From assembly GCA_010093485.1 (NCBI GenBank), contig MU001507.1, positions 259,620 through 323,619 on the forward strand: DNA of 64,000 bases, read 5' to 3'. Numbering within the stretch: the stretch's first letter is position 1; every line of letters begins with the position of its first letter. Positions 22,328-34,136 of this stretch are shown piece after piece. The notes under the pieces were generated by a model that saw only the letters and a program-made list of their open reading frames with translations, did not search any database and had not been told where the DNA came from. This stretch comes from Karstenula rhodostoma CBS 690.94 (Eukaryota; Ascomycota; Dothideomycetes; Pleosporales; Didymosphaeriaceae). A program made the position numbers and the translations under genes.

Positions 22328-24260
22328 TTAAGACTTTCTCACAGCCCAGCGTGTGTTTTTCTCAAACGCTACCCGTTCCTCGCCACTCAAGCTCTGCAAT
22401 CCCTGGTCTCTCAGTTCCGCAAACATTTCGAGTGCGTGCTCATAGTTTTCGTTCGACGTCCATCCATCGCGATGGACAAACCCCTGGAGTGAGTCCCAGA
22501 AATCCGCATTCTCGTTCCAGCCTTCCCCATCCTGGAGATGCGCTTTTAGCTCTTCATCGGTGAATTCTATCGGACAAGGGATCTTGGTGTTGATCTCGTT
22601 CCAGTGACTGTGGTCCTCATGTATTAGCGACCAACGTCGATCGATGTCAGGTAGTGGGTACTAGGTGAACATACCGTGCTATGCGGATGAGACATTGCCG
22701 AAAGGGAATGATGTCTCCATCCCACGTGTTGGCAGAAAAGTCTACCGTGTCTCGCCTTGTACGCGCTTGGTCTGCCTGCAATATGTCATGGAGAATCGGG
22801 TTTACGTTTTTGGTCTCGGTTTCGTATGTCCATAAGAGTATCGACTTCTCGACTTGGGTCCGAACACGCATTTTTTCGTCGTCGTCTTCAAGAACATCGT
22901 AGCTTTTAGGTAGCTTCAGCATGAGCTCTCCATTGTAATCAACAAGCCGCGGACGTCGTGCTTGGAGGAACAAAGGGCCAACCCATGCATCCTGCCAGTC
23001 AATCAAACTGGTGATACGATCTTTGTGAACGAATATGTTAGGGGCATGGATATCCCAATGCCATAGGGTAGGTCTGATCTGATCTCCCTCGGGCAAAAGA
23101 TATTCAATGACGTCCAAGAACTTCTTATAAAGGGTGATATGAGCATCTGGAGTGCGTTGCGCTTCAGATACTGCAAACAAACCACCTAACGGCTTTTGGA
23201 CAGCGTAATTGCTTATCCAGGCAATTTCTCGTTGGGCGATCGCTCTAAGATAATCCTGAGCCCGTTCCCCTGTGAACTGGCATTAGTAAAACTGTGGTTC
23301 GTGGCTTGTATACAGTTCAACTCACACGGGCCACGATCAAGATTCATAGCTGCTCGTTCTTGGTGCCAAAATCCTCGATCAACAACTGGACCTATCACAA
23401 ATCGATTCTCCACCACGTCCTTCACCGATTGTGGCAGGTTGCCAACGATTTCGGCTTTTTCACAGCCCGGGAAAGCGTCGTTCGCGAAGTAGAGATTTCC
23501 ATAGCTATGGGTCTCTGTTAACTATGCCGGCACAAGTACATCAGTTCAGAGGAGCATACCGAGAGAATGAAAAAGACAAAAACTTTGTCTCAAAGGCGAC
23601 AATATCGTCCACAATCTTTAGTTTATCGTGAAGCTCTATCTCGTCCCAGTTTTCACCGAGCTGATTACCAGTGGCCTCTTCCATCAGAATGTACTCTGAT
23701 TCTACGGGGTTTTTAGCCTCCCCGCTCCACGACAAAACCTTCGGCACGGGGATTTCGAGCACAGTCCGAGCCTGATAATACAATTGTATTAGCTTGAGCG
23801 ACTGGAAATTACGGTGGTAGAGCAGACTTACAAAATCCATAGTAGCGACTTCAGACGCAGTTGTTTTGAATGGAGGCCCAGCATTAGGGTTCGGTATGCG
23901 TGCAATCACGATAGAACCGTCATCCATGACAAGCCGAAAGATCTTGTTGAACCCGCCTTCAGCCAGCTTGCTCATAGACACGCAAGTCTCCGCCCCAATT
24001 GTTTTAGCAGCGATATTTTTAAGCTCAGATACATTGAAACGTTTATATCGCTCGCGAAGCTGAGAATCCTCGTCCCATAGCCAGCGCCCACTGGTGTAGC
24101 GGTAGTATTCTTCGTTGTCACGATCATGACATGCAGACATCGTCTGGATAGGAGATCTGAACGAGCGAATGGAAGGCGACAGGATGCGAATAAATTGTTG
24201 CGGAGTGTTGTATCTAGAGACAACCGTAAGGCGCTGGAGATGAGTTAAAAGCAAGGGCAT
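22328..24260 (-). CDS. AIM9-like mitochondrial phosphotransferase-family protein (APH fold)
   Basis: Five exons on the minus strand: 24260-23832, 23771-23560, 23504-23326, 23269-22675, 22607-22328; every junction keeps phase and gives about 564 residues. The protein has the aminoglycoside-phosphotransferase/choline-kinase fold: a Gly-rich nucleotide loop region (SKLAEGGFNKIFRLVMDDG, about residues 90-110), a conserved IARIPNPNAGPP lysine-loop region, ILMEEATG hinge, catalytic loop WHWDIHAPNIFV and the metal-binding IDWQDAWVGPLF. The N-terminus (LLLTHLQRLTVVSRYN) is basic and hydrophobic, compatible with mitochondrial import, as for yeast Aim9. The substrate of this fungal family is unknown to me. 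The last exon, ending in a basic stretch, is recovered from splice signals only. The second ATG at residue 40 is an alternative start. Confidence 0.88.
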
Positions 24261-25045
24261 GGTAGATCATGTTCCGCGCGTGAAAGTGAGTTTATGCGCA
24301 TGCGAACGATCATCGGGAGGTAGGACGGCCCGCGCACAGACTCGGCGTATCGGAACAAAGAACTTCCGGATGCAAGCAGTCTCCACCTTCCGAGGTTACT
24401 CGCAAAGGATGCAGTGTATTCGTTCAACCTCCCAGTGCTAAGCGCTCAGAATTTGCCAGCGGTAAGGCTGCAGCTCTCATTAGTCCATGTTCTCGCTTTC
24501 TTACGTCGTACGCCTGACTGGAAGGAGTAGGATTTCCTTTATTGGGTCTAACCAGTACACTAATCCTTCGATTACCGCGCGGCAAGATGAAACGGCGTTA
24601 GAGCAGGTCGTGTGTATCTTGTTCAATAGATGCATGGGTAGGACTTGCTAGAGAGAACTAAATGAAGTTCTCTTAGAGTTGACCCGTCAAGGAACCGAAA
24701 TAGCGTCCAATAAGAATAATCACACAATTTCCAAGCGCTCAGGGGCATACCTGTACTCTTCTACAAATCTATAAATTCAACGTGGTCTTGACCTCCATCT
24801 TCGATGTGCAGTTCTTCGGTTCACTATCTCGGCACAGCTCGCTCTCTTAACACCTTTGCAATTGACCGGTCCGAATCTCGCATGCGTCAAATTACAACGG
24901 AACCCCCATAGAAACTTTTAAACAGAGGAATTGACCTTCTAAGTTGTTAGAATCGTGATTATACCAGGACAAAGGTATCTCCCAAAAGTATGTTATCATT
25001 GTCCTGTGCTGACATTAGTTTGCTAGAAGTTCTCCAGCCTTTGAC
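24261..25045. other. intergenic interval
   Basis: Upstream space of the AIM9-like gene (-) and of the small ORF at 25046 (+). No feature is recognised. Confidence 0.5.
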
Positions 25046-25396
25046 ATGCCTCATGATATCTCCTTCAAGACGGTGCAAACCTTTTTCAACAAGGTCCAGT
25101 GGGAAAAGGTGGTGCAGAAAGCGCCCAATACTCCCAGAGGACAGAGGTTGTTCCCAAGTCGTACTCCGAAGAACGATAAGAACTACAATTTCAGGATTGA
25201 TAAGGGTTCGGACGTCAACGGCAAACCAGAGCTGATTATACAAGCGAACAAAAATGCGACAGATAAGAAGGTTAGGGATTCCGCACAAAAGAACAGTCAC
25301 GATATCTTAGCAAAAGCCACGGTGGACACGAAGATCGATGCAAATGGGGAACGAGTAAGAGTGGAGCTAGAGAAAGACTTCAAGGAAAGGAGGTAA
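25046..25396 (+). CDS. hypothetical small basic protein
   Basis: Intronless frame of 116 residues starting at ATG 25046. The product is very hydrophilic and rich in Lys, Asp, Asn and Arg (for example KNATDKKVRDSAQKNSHD), without membrane segment, signal peptide or Cys. I do not recognise a family. The flanking DNA is more AT-rich than around the neighbouring genes, and a CTGACATTAG sequence upstream resembles a branch site plus acceptor, so the frame could be the last exon of a larger gene or a gene remnant. Support is only the length of the frame and its protein-like composition. Confidence 0.35.
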   Translation: MPHDISFKTVQTFFNKVQWEKVVQKAPNTPRGQRLFPSRTPKNDKNYNFRIDKGSDVNGKPELIIQANKNATDKKVRDSAQKNSHDILAKATVDTKIDANGERVRVELEKDFKERR

Positions 25397-26063
25397 CCCA
25401 TGGCTCGAGCCATTCCTTAGATGATGTAGATGATGTCTATCAGAGGAAATATCAACAATCAGTGAATGCCTTTTCTATAGTGTTTGGAAGCTGATCTACA
25501 CAACGCTTGTTTTGATCGCATCGTGTTCTTTCCGACCATTCACCGCTCCTTGTGCCAGGTTCTCAAGATTTTACTATCTGAGCCTTATGTTTAACTCATA
25601 TCAGTTTCGATAAATGTACATTGTAAAGTATGATCAAGGATGAGACTCTATCCGCTGCCGGTGAGTGGTCGGACGTGGATGACTCGGGGACGGCATCGCT
25701 CAGGGTGTCGCTCAACCGCCATCTGTCTTACGAACCATTCAATGGCCTGGTCAAGTCGAAGTAGAGCTTGCATGGCTATTATTGTATTTTCCATGCGCCC
25801 GTTGATCATTTCTGGACCCAGTTCGAGCAAAGCTACGACAAACATACGCTAGACCGCCTTATCTACACAATCAAACAAAAAGTTGCCGTTAATGATAAGA
25901 TCGCGTCTAAATACATAAAGTAGGATCTAGTGTTTGTCTCCAGCTGTATACTGACACTGTTTCAGGTAGGGGCTTTTCGATGCACAGCGTTTGACAAGGT
26001 CCAATTACTTTTGACCATCCAAAAACTGGATAGAATTGCTCGGTACCTCATCGCAGCAAAGCC
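25397..26063. other. intergenic interval
   Basis: Convergent space between the small ORF (+) and the hydrolase gene (-). AT-rich; no gene, repeat or RNA is recognised. Confidence 0.5.
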
Positions 26064-27189
26064 TCAAAGCTTAGGTTTGGAGTCTCCCACCTGCACTGGG
26101 TATTCTGAGCGCGACAGTACCCAGTTGGCCACATCGTTCACGAACACGTCCTTGTCGGGACTCGGCTCATCGTGCACTGGACCAGTCAGCAACGTCAAAA
26201 CTCGGAGTGTTCAACGCTTACACCTATGGTAGTATCCTGCGTATGTCTTGAACTCTTTGTCCTTCACGGGAAGACGTTCCGCGAGAGTTTTGGTTGCGTG
26301 GTAGTTGGTGATGCCATCCTTGTCACCGTGGCCTATCCATACCCTCGTGACACCGCCCTCGCCCGCGTCATCGCCAATGTGGACTTTGCCATTAGCGAGG
26401 TCCGCAGTCCGATCCAGCATTCCAGCAAGGCCCTGAAGAGTGCCGGTGTCATGGCAAAGCTCGTCCTCGGTGAATTGTTTCTGCACTACTGGGTCGCGTG
26501 TGATGAGCGTGACATCAAGCGGGTTGGTCAGTTGACGATGCGGCAACACCTTTCCAGCTAGCCGACCGAGCACTACGGTGATGGATGAGGGCTTGGACTT
26601 TGGATCAAAGTCGACAAAAGGCGACTCCAACAGGTACCCGCGAATGTGCTTGCGTATCTCAGATGGCCCAGTCGACATGTACAAAAGCACTTCACCGCCG
26701 CCCATGGAGTGGCCCATGAGAAAAAGAGGAATGGGACATGGGATGACTGTCCTGAGGAATGAAGTAATATCGTCTAGCACTTTCGAAGTCGGTCCGGTGT
26801 CTCCCCTCTCGGACGGCTTTGCAACTGAGCGGCCCCATCCTCTGGTGCTGTTAGCTGAAAACCGTGTCAAGCAGCCAAGAGAACAGACCTCTGGTCGAAC
26901 GCATAGACTTCGATGCCCTTCGAGGCCAGCGTTGGGAAGAACTGGTTGTAGGCATTGCCTGGCTCGCGTCAGCAGGTGGCACCTCTTTAGGTGAGTTGGG
27001 TGCGACCGCAACGTACAGTGGTCGCTGAAACCGTGTATGAAGACCAGGCGAGCTTCGGCAGGACCACTCGTCTGTTATACGTGTTAGCGTGCCGCTATGT
27101 TTCAGCTTGCATCTACCCCGTACCTTCCACGTCTTTGTATATAGCTTCTTGCCGTCCTCCACCGTATGCCAGCCTTCCTCCACAGACAT
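26064..27189 (-). CDS. monoacylglycerol-lipase-like serine hydrolase (Yju3 family)
   Basis: Five exons on the minus strand: 27189-27124, 27071-27017, 26958-26889, 26841-26222, 26176-26064, about 307 residues, close to yeast Yju3. An alpha/beta hydrolase: the N-terminal strand leads to LVFIHGFSDH (oxyanion-hole HG), then VYAFDQRGWGRS, the nucleophile elbow GHSMGGGE (Ser), the acidic member in VWIGHGDKDGITNY (Asp) and the catalytic His in the YYHRLHDEPSPDK segment, which only appears when the last 45-nt intron (26177-26221) is removed. Expected activity is release of fatty acid and glycerol from monoacylglycerols in the cytosol, on lipid droplets or on membranes. The gene is divergent from the OXNAD-like gene with about 290 bp between start codons, so the two may share a promoter. 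Confidence 0.9.
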
Positions 27190-27481
27190 GATGGATGAGG
27201 ATTACGAAAAGAGGCAGGATGGTAGAAGGGGCAGCGACGATATACAAGGCAAATGGCAAGTATGCAAGAATTGGTATGAGGGTGTCGACATTCTTGCGAC
27301 CTTGGACCTGCACCTAGAGGAAGCTTGCGGAACGAGCCGAAGCTTGTCCCAAAGCAGCCTAGGCGCACAGCCAAGAAACGCGTCATCAGGGAATGCCAAT
27401 GCCCACCCTGGAGCATGTCGTGCCCCTCAAAACCCCACCGCAGACTCTTCACCAACATCCCTGCCGCACTTGCCAGCTGTA
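27190..27481. promoter_or_regulatory. short divergent promoter region
   Basis: About 292 bp separates the start codons of the hydrolase (-) and the OXNAD-type reductase (+). It must hold both promoters. No specific operator is identified. Confidence 0.5.
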
Positions 27482-28624
27482 ATGCTCGCACGGCCACTTC
27501 GAACACTTCCGCGCCGTTGTAATCTCCTCCCTTCCACACTACGCGCGCCTTCACTGAGAAGCATGGTCCAGACGCGCTCCAAAGCCAAAGCAAGCCTCAG
27601 CCATGAAGAGAGAACAGCCACCGAGCCTCGCGACGAGGGCCTCTACCCGGTGACCATCGAGACCGTCACGCCAGTCAACAACCGCATAAAAACATTCAGG
27701 TTGGCTCTCCGCGAGCAAGACACATTCAACGTATCGTCCGCGAACCCCCTGCTGTTCTCGACGGTCACTGATGGGCGAAGTTCCAACCAGGCCAATGGCT
27801 CGACGTCCACGTTCCCGGCATCGAACAGGCGGGAGGCTTCACCTTGACATCGACTCCCAGCCAAGCTAGACCAAGACCGGACTCAGAGCACACGCCTTAT
27901 CTCGAGCTCGCTGTGCAGAACAACCCGGGCAATCCACCTGCAGCCTGGTTGTGGCAGTCGCCCGAAGAAATAATAGGGAAGGAGGTCAATGTTAGAGTCG
28001 GAGGCAGTTTTGTCTGGCCACCGCCCGAGATAGACTACGCGACTATCAAGCGCGCCGTCTTCATTGCTGGTGGTGTGGGAATAAAGTAAGGATGCGTTGC
28101 GGCACGCCGTGCTCATCCGTCACGGTTGCACTAACTTTGACGACAGTCCACTTGTGTCGATGCTGTCGCACATCAACGAGCAGGAAACGGAACCCGAGGT
28201 TCGCATATTATATTCCTCTAAAGTTCCCTCGAGCGACACTCAGCCCGAAGAAGTCCTCTTCCTCACCAGACTACTCGACTTGTTCCGGAAACCGCGAACA
28301 CACTCGACCAAGAATTGTATAGAGCTCTTCCTCACGGGCACCTGGGACGGTGCGCCGCTGAATCGCCGCAACGATGAGCCTATCCAACCGCTAATGTCGC
28401 TCACACTACCGCAAATACAGTCGGACACGGAAGTGCCTGTTACCGCCTGGACGCATCGCATTGATGATACTGCGTTGGCAAGTGCTGTAGGCAATGCGGA
28501 AGAAGCACAAGGCACCGTATTTTATGTCTGTGGACCGGCCGAGATGACTGATTCGATCGTGGACTGGATTCAAAAGCAAAAGAACGTAGATCCAGAGCGC
28601 GTTTTGTGTGAGAAGTGGTGGTGA
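27482..28624 (+). CDS. mitochondrial oxidoreductase, NAD-binding domain (OXNAD1-like)
   Basis: Three exons: 27482-27730, 27781-28085, 28147-28624, about 343 residues. The N-terminus is a clear mitochondrial presequence type (MLARPLRTLPRRCNLLPSTL). The FAD-binding barrel contains FQPGQWLDVHVPG and GGFTLTSTPSQ; the NAD-binding half has FIAGGVGINPLVSMLSHI, formed across the second intron, and FYVCGPAEMTDSIVDW near the C-terminus. This is the ferredoxin-reductase fold of the OXNAD1/NADH-cytochrome-b5-reductase type, presumably a flavin-dependent electron-transfer enzyme in mitochondria; its partner is not known. The first intron ends at GAAG rather than the usual YAG, but the FQPGQW motif fixes the junction. 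Confidence 0.9.
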
Positions 28625-29648
28625 CGAAGCAAGACCGCTGTACATATCTGTGCCACGCACGGGAAGACGGTACATATATTCACGGCCATACATGGGTGAT
28701 CTTAATCTATAGGTAACACATAACTCAAGGTAACTTGAACCCTAATCTGCACCAAATACCAAGCCTAATACCTTGTTCGAGGAGTTTTTGCACTGTCGGG
28801 ACTAAAATCGATGGGTGGCCTACAGCCACGTCGTATTTGTTCTAATGGTAGGGCTACGAGAATGGCTGTGGGGGGTGTGTGTAGGTAGTTCGCGAGATGC
28901 AAACGCCATTGGCAGCATGTTCACGCCGCATCATAACGTCTACGCGCCCAGACTACTCCCACGACGAGCATGTCTCCCGAGGCTCGTCCCATCCTCAGCC
29001 CGCCGTGGTAGAGTGTGCTCCACTTTGCTCGCGGGCGCGGGCGCGGCACGGCGCGGGTAGCTCCTCAGTCCAGTCCGTTTACAACGCAATCACCATTCGG
29101 ACCAACGTCTTGTATGACGACCCCATAAATCTCATCACGGCGCGCCCAATAGCCATCGCAACACATATTGCGCTTCCGCTTCCGGCCAGATGACTGCCTG
29201 TGCCAGCTGCACGCGAGCACTGCGGCGGGCAGGGATGGTGCAGAACGGATAAGGCGTGTGCGGGGCGTGATTGGCCTGTTGACGCCACGCCGCGCTGTGA
29301 TGGGCAGAATCGAACACCCACTCAGCGGCTGCAGACGCGCTGTTGCTGGCTTGCGGGCGAGCCCCCGGCACACAGCCGCGCCCATGGTCGACTTTAAAGG
29401 TGCCGTGGCCCTGCGAGCCTTGTGCTGCCGTGCCATTTCACTCCGGACCGTGCGACGAGCCCTGTGCGACGCCATCGACGACGACGCTGACGCTGACGAG
29501 CGCTGAACGAGCTCGAGCGTATGCCGCTGCACGATATATAGCCCCCATCCTGCTTCGCCCCAGGTGCGCCAGCCGCATCCATATATCGTCGACCTAAGCT
29601 GCCAGCGAGGCCTGCGTGGATCCGACCCTCACCACCACATCCGTCGCA
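28625..29648. other. intergenic interval
   Basis: 3' side of the OXNAD-like gene and promoter of the four-pass membrane protein gene. No further feature is recognised. Confidence 0.5.
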
Positions 29649-30856
29649 ATGGGCCGCTTTTTCCTCCCGCGCAAATGGCGCATGCCGAAGCTCGTGTTCG
29701 GCCTGATCATATTTGAATTCCCCTTCACAGTAGCCAATCTGGCCCTCTTCGGCATCGCCGCGCCCAACACATACCGCACAATCCTCTGGCGGGTGGGCGG
29801 GGAAATGGGATTCAACAGCGATCCTTCGCAGGTCGCGTATGCGGCGTACAACTACCAGAAGATGGAGACTCCGGTGGTGTGGAGCAGTCTGTCAGTACCA
29901 CATCTCATATTCCTATATGCCGGACCCACCGGCTTCCCGGGGAGCAATATCTACAATATCTACAAACATGGATCAATGCATGAAAGTATGGGGAACAGGC
30001 GCTAACACGCACGTAGCAACACCAACTACAACATGTATGTCGGCGTTGTATGCATGTTCTTCTACCTCATCAAATTCACCCTCTGGCTCCTGCACATCTT
30101 CTACCCGATCCTCTCCCTCATCCTCCACATCGCCCTCGCCGCACTCTGGGCCGCATCGCTATACCTTCAAACCGCGCCCGACACGGTCGATCCCGCGCAC
30201 CAGAACAAAGGCGCGCCCTGGTACATCACCAAGAGCTGCGGCATTGTCAGCGACAAGACGGAGCGCGGCTACTGCATGCAAGCCAAATCCGCCTTCGCCG
30301 TCTCGGTGATCATGCTGTAAGACCTCCCTCCCTCCCTTTCCCACAGCCCCAACAAAAACAAACCCACTAACCCCCAACCCCCAGCGCAACCTACGCCCTC
30401 CTCATCGTCCTCTCCATCTGGTCCCTCATCCCCACCCCCGAAGCCCGCGCCGCCCACGACACCAAACTCGCCGAAAAGAAGGCCGAAAAGGAACTCTACG
30501 CGTCGGAGCCCTACGACGCCGAAATGACGGCCGAGGAGCAGTGGCAGCACATGTGGGAGCTGCAGCAGCTGCCCCGCACGCCCGGCACCACGGCGCCCGC
30601 ACCCGCTCCCTGGGCTAAAGTCCCCGCCACCCCGCGCACCACCGCTTTCAACCAGCTGCACGGCGGCCACCAGGACATTTTCGCCCACCCGCGCTCGCCT
30701 ATCCATGCATCGCCCCAGCAGTACCAGCATCAGCAGCAGACGTACTATCCGCCGCCGGGCCAGGACGGCGTGGGGTATGCGGGGGTTGCGCCGCAGGGGC
30801 AGCAGGTGTACCATGACTATGTGTATGATGGGAATGGCAAGGGGACTGCCATGTAA
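29649..30856 (+). CDS. four-pass membrane protein, unknown function
   Basis: Three exons: 29649-29890, 30017-30316, 30385-30856, about 337 residues. Four hydrophobic segments are visible: residues about 15-37 (LVFGLIIFEFPFTVANLALF), 86-107, 110-132 (PILSLILHIALAALWAASLY) and about 173-195 (ATYALLIVLSIWSLIP). The loop between the third and fourth segments has paired Cys (KSCGIVSD, RGYCMQAK). The C-terminal 140 residues are hydrophilic, rich in Pro, Gln and His, with an EEQWQHMWELQQLP helix near their start, and are probably cytoplasmic. The protein resembles conserved but uncharacterised ascomycete membrane proteins; I cannot assign a function. The second intron is pyrimidine-rich and only its final CCCCCAG fits the phase. 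Confidence 0.8.
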
Positions 30857-32165
30857 TACCCCCCCTGTTTTTTTCTTTCATGGGGGCGTTCTAGCGTTTT
30901 GCTTTCTGAGATACCAAGTGCACTCGCTCTTTTGGGAGGGGCGGTCGGGTCGGGGTCCATGTATGCCGGTCTTTTGATCACTGCGTATATACAGTAGTAA
31001 TGTTGACTTGACTTTGACGTGAGTGGGCAATGTCTGCGTGTTATTCTGTGCGGTTGTGTGTCAGATGGACGGAGATATCCATGCGTCCGAACCATAAAAA
31101 CGGAGGTTACATTTACATCTCGTCCAAGGGTAGGTGTGTCGTGGCTGGCAAAAGCAAAAATATGTGAGGGCTTCACGGGTCTTCCGCGGGTGACTGGCAC
31201 TATCCTGCACGTACGTACGTAAGCTTCCTGAAGAGCGTCCTCGGCGTAAACCGCCTTCACAGTCGTGCTAAGGGGTAGATATACCTACCTATGTTATTAG
31301 ATAGATATAGACGGAGAGGTGTTGCGCGTGTTGGTGCCATCGCATTGTCATATGTTGTATTACCCTGCGAGTAGCATGAGCGCTGAGACTCGACTTCACC
31401 CCGTTATACCTAGCTCGCCCACAGTATGGCAAACGTACGCCTGAAATGTACGGGCTGTTGGTATCGTTGTTGTGGATCTGGGGGTGTGGTATGGGTGCTT
31501 GGGTGGATGAAGGGAGGTCCTGATCCGTGAGATGCATGCAGGAAACCTTTTTTCAAGTTCTTGGTGACCTTGTTGATGGTGACTTGGTGTGGGTAGGATC
31601 GAGGCGGATATTGATGGATAAATATATTGAGGTCTTCTAGATGCGGGTTTTCGGTGGGAAAGGTGTGGGGGTTTTTTTTTTTGGAATCGAGGTCGTTGGT
31701 GATGTTTTATAGTTATGGGAGATGAGAGTCGGACGCTGGCGCTTTTTTTTTGGTCTCCTGGATAATGATGAGTTAAGAGATGAACCAAATTCAAAGGACA
31801 TGTGTATTCGAAAGTTTCGGTCATGTGTAAGACTTTAGCATCGTGAGCTACATAGATGTCACAACGAGCTACCGTGTACCTGTGACTGTTGTAGCATCCC
31901 GCTGAGAGTCGTCACAAGCATCACCGCTCCCTATCCAGCTGGTGCCACGTTCATTCGGAGCAGTAATCCGGGGAAGGCGTTGGACCTCGGTCCAATTCCC
32001 CCCACGGGAGCTGCGCATGTACTTATCCTCATCTCACCACGGCGCCATGTAATACTCAACAATAAACGGCGAGTCCGTTCCTCAAAGCCCCAAAGTGCCC
32101 TTATCTGCCCAATACCCCTTCTGCCACGTTGTCGTCGAGTACATAACATCATCCATACCTCCACC
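30857..32165. other. intergenic interval
   Basis: No gene is recognised. Two poly-T tracts (about 31671-31683 and 31743-31752) are the only low-complexity items. The last 150 bp are the likely promoter and leader of the enoyl-CoA hydratase. Confidence 0.5.
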
Positions 32166-33137
32166 ATGGCTTCCACAATCCTCAAACCCGCAACGCAGCC
32201 CCCGCCCACATCGCACGTCCTCCTCACCTATCCTGCCCCCTATGTCCTCCTCGTAACGATAAACCGCGAGCGCCAAATGAACAGTATACCCTTTGCCGGG
32301 CACACGGAAATGGGCCAGATCTTCGACTGGTTCGACCGCGAGCCGAATCTGCGTGTAGCTATCATCACGGGCGCAGGCAAGAAGGCCTTCTGCGCAGGAC
32401 AAGATTTGATCGAATTGGGAAAGATTAGGCAGGGTACGGTCGAGAAGGATGTCGCAAAGCAGAGACACCCGCTGAGCGGTTTCGGTGGAGTTAGCAGGAG
32501 GGCGGGGAAGAAGCCCATTATTGCGGCGGTGAACGGGTTTGCGCTTGGGGGTGGATTTGAGATTGTGTTGGGTTGGTGAGTGAAGCCGCTTTCTTGTTCT
32601 TACGGTTGGGGGGAGAGGAGAAGAAGGACGAGAGTCCAAGGGCCGACATCAGATCAGAACTGATTGGTATCGGAAACACGCTAACAAACGCACAGCGACA
32701 TGGTCGTCGCCTCCCCAACAGCGACCTTCGGACTCCCTGAAGCTCTCCGCGGTATCTTCGCCGGCGCCGGCGGCCCACCCCGTCTTGTCCGCAATGTCGG
32801 ACTGCCAATCGCCTCCGAGATGGCTCTTACCGGCCGCCCTATAACCGCGCAACGTGCAAAGGAACTCAACCTTGTCAACCGCATATCGCCCTCTCCCGAT
32901 ACCGTCGTAGACGAAGCGCTGAAACTTGCCAACGATATCGCGGCCATCAGCCCCGATGCAGCCATCGTAACGAGGGCGGCATTGAAGGAGGCGTGGGAGC
33001 AGGGAAGTGTGGAAAGGGCGACACAGCTGGTCATTGAGAGGTTTGATCGGGATCTGACTACAGGCGAGAATGCGTTGGAGGGCTTGAAGGCTTTTGCGGA
33101 GAAGAGGAAGCCTGAGTGGAAGGCTAGTAAGCTGTAG
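32166..33137 (+). CDS. enoyl-CoA hydratase/isomerase, peroxisomal
   Basis: Two exons, 32166-32575 and 32696-33137 (120-nt intron), about 283 residues, normal for the crotonase family. The ATG sits in a strong CACCATGG context. Crotonase signatures: VLLVTINRERQMNS, the oxyanion-hole segment KKAFCAGQDLIELGK, and the catalytic block [28 protein letters not shown] (split by the intron), followed by ATFGLPEALRGIFAGAGG and GRPITAQRAKELNLVN. The protein ends in SKL, the canonical type 1 peroxisomal import signal, so it probably acts in peroxisomal beta-oxidation or a related acyl-CoA pathway. Glu is conserved at the first catalytic position (FEI); the second is in PEALRG. The exact acyl-CoA substrate is unknown. 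Confidence 0.93.
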
Positions 33138-34136
33138 GTAGCACACTGATGTTGGCAAGATAAGCTTCAAAAGTCCTGCGATGAATGATTGAGCTATACG
33201 GCAACTACTGCGGTCTATGCCCATATCGAAGCTTCGAGGAAATGCTCGGGCAGAATATCCTTGAATTGAGTAACACAGAATGCCTTCAGGATGCATATCC
33301 ACGTGCTCATGTACAGATTGAAGCTATGCGTACGGTTCGCGTGCGCATTCCTAATAGGATCGTGGTAGGACCGGAAGTAGGAACCGAACTTGCGAGCACT
33401 CCCTTGCACCACAAGTACCTACCCAAACGGGCTACTCCGTATACTCCAAGTAGGCTACATGCAACCTGTGCAGAGACTCGGGCAGAAGGGACATCCAAGC
33501 CTGAGGGACCCTGAATCTCGTCGCACAAATTTCCGTTCCAGTCGAAATTCCGAGATCTTTCCCCAGAGTTCCCAATCACTCAATCCAATACCCGGGGCTA
33601 CATATACGCTCCCGCAGCGGCTCCAGAGCACATGTTGAAGACCTTGGGTGATTCGAACTATTCGCGTGGTCTGGCCCTCACCCTGCTGTTCCCGACAGTT
33701 ACCGGAGATGCCCATCCGACATCATTGGAGCATCCATCAAACTCTCGTCATGCATCCACGCCCGGCGCGGCTCGGTATATGAATCGGCCTTGACTTTGAT
33801 CTTCTAGCATTGTTTACCGGTGCACTAGTGCCAGATGGGCACGCACGCTACGGAACGAGGTGGAGAACCTCTCCATTTCCCCGCATTGTGGCTAGGAACG
33901 GGCGGGTTTCCGGGGCCGTAGTGTGTGGACAAGGATCCTCGGCAGCTGATCAAACGCCACGCGGAACGAAGTTGGGGTAGCTATTAATGTGGACAAGCGA
34001 CGCGGTGTCGGGTCAGATAGCGAGTCAATGTTTGCGACATTGCCCGACACTATTCGAGACTCTTGTGATAGCGATTCAGTATTATCGACTTGTCTGAACG
34101 GCTCCATACTGACCTTGGCCGTGATTGGAAAGAGAG
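33138..34136. other. intergenic interval
   Basis: Space between the enoyl-CoA hydratase and the broken bZIP gene, both on the plus strand. No other feature is recognised. Confidence 0.5.
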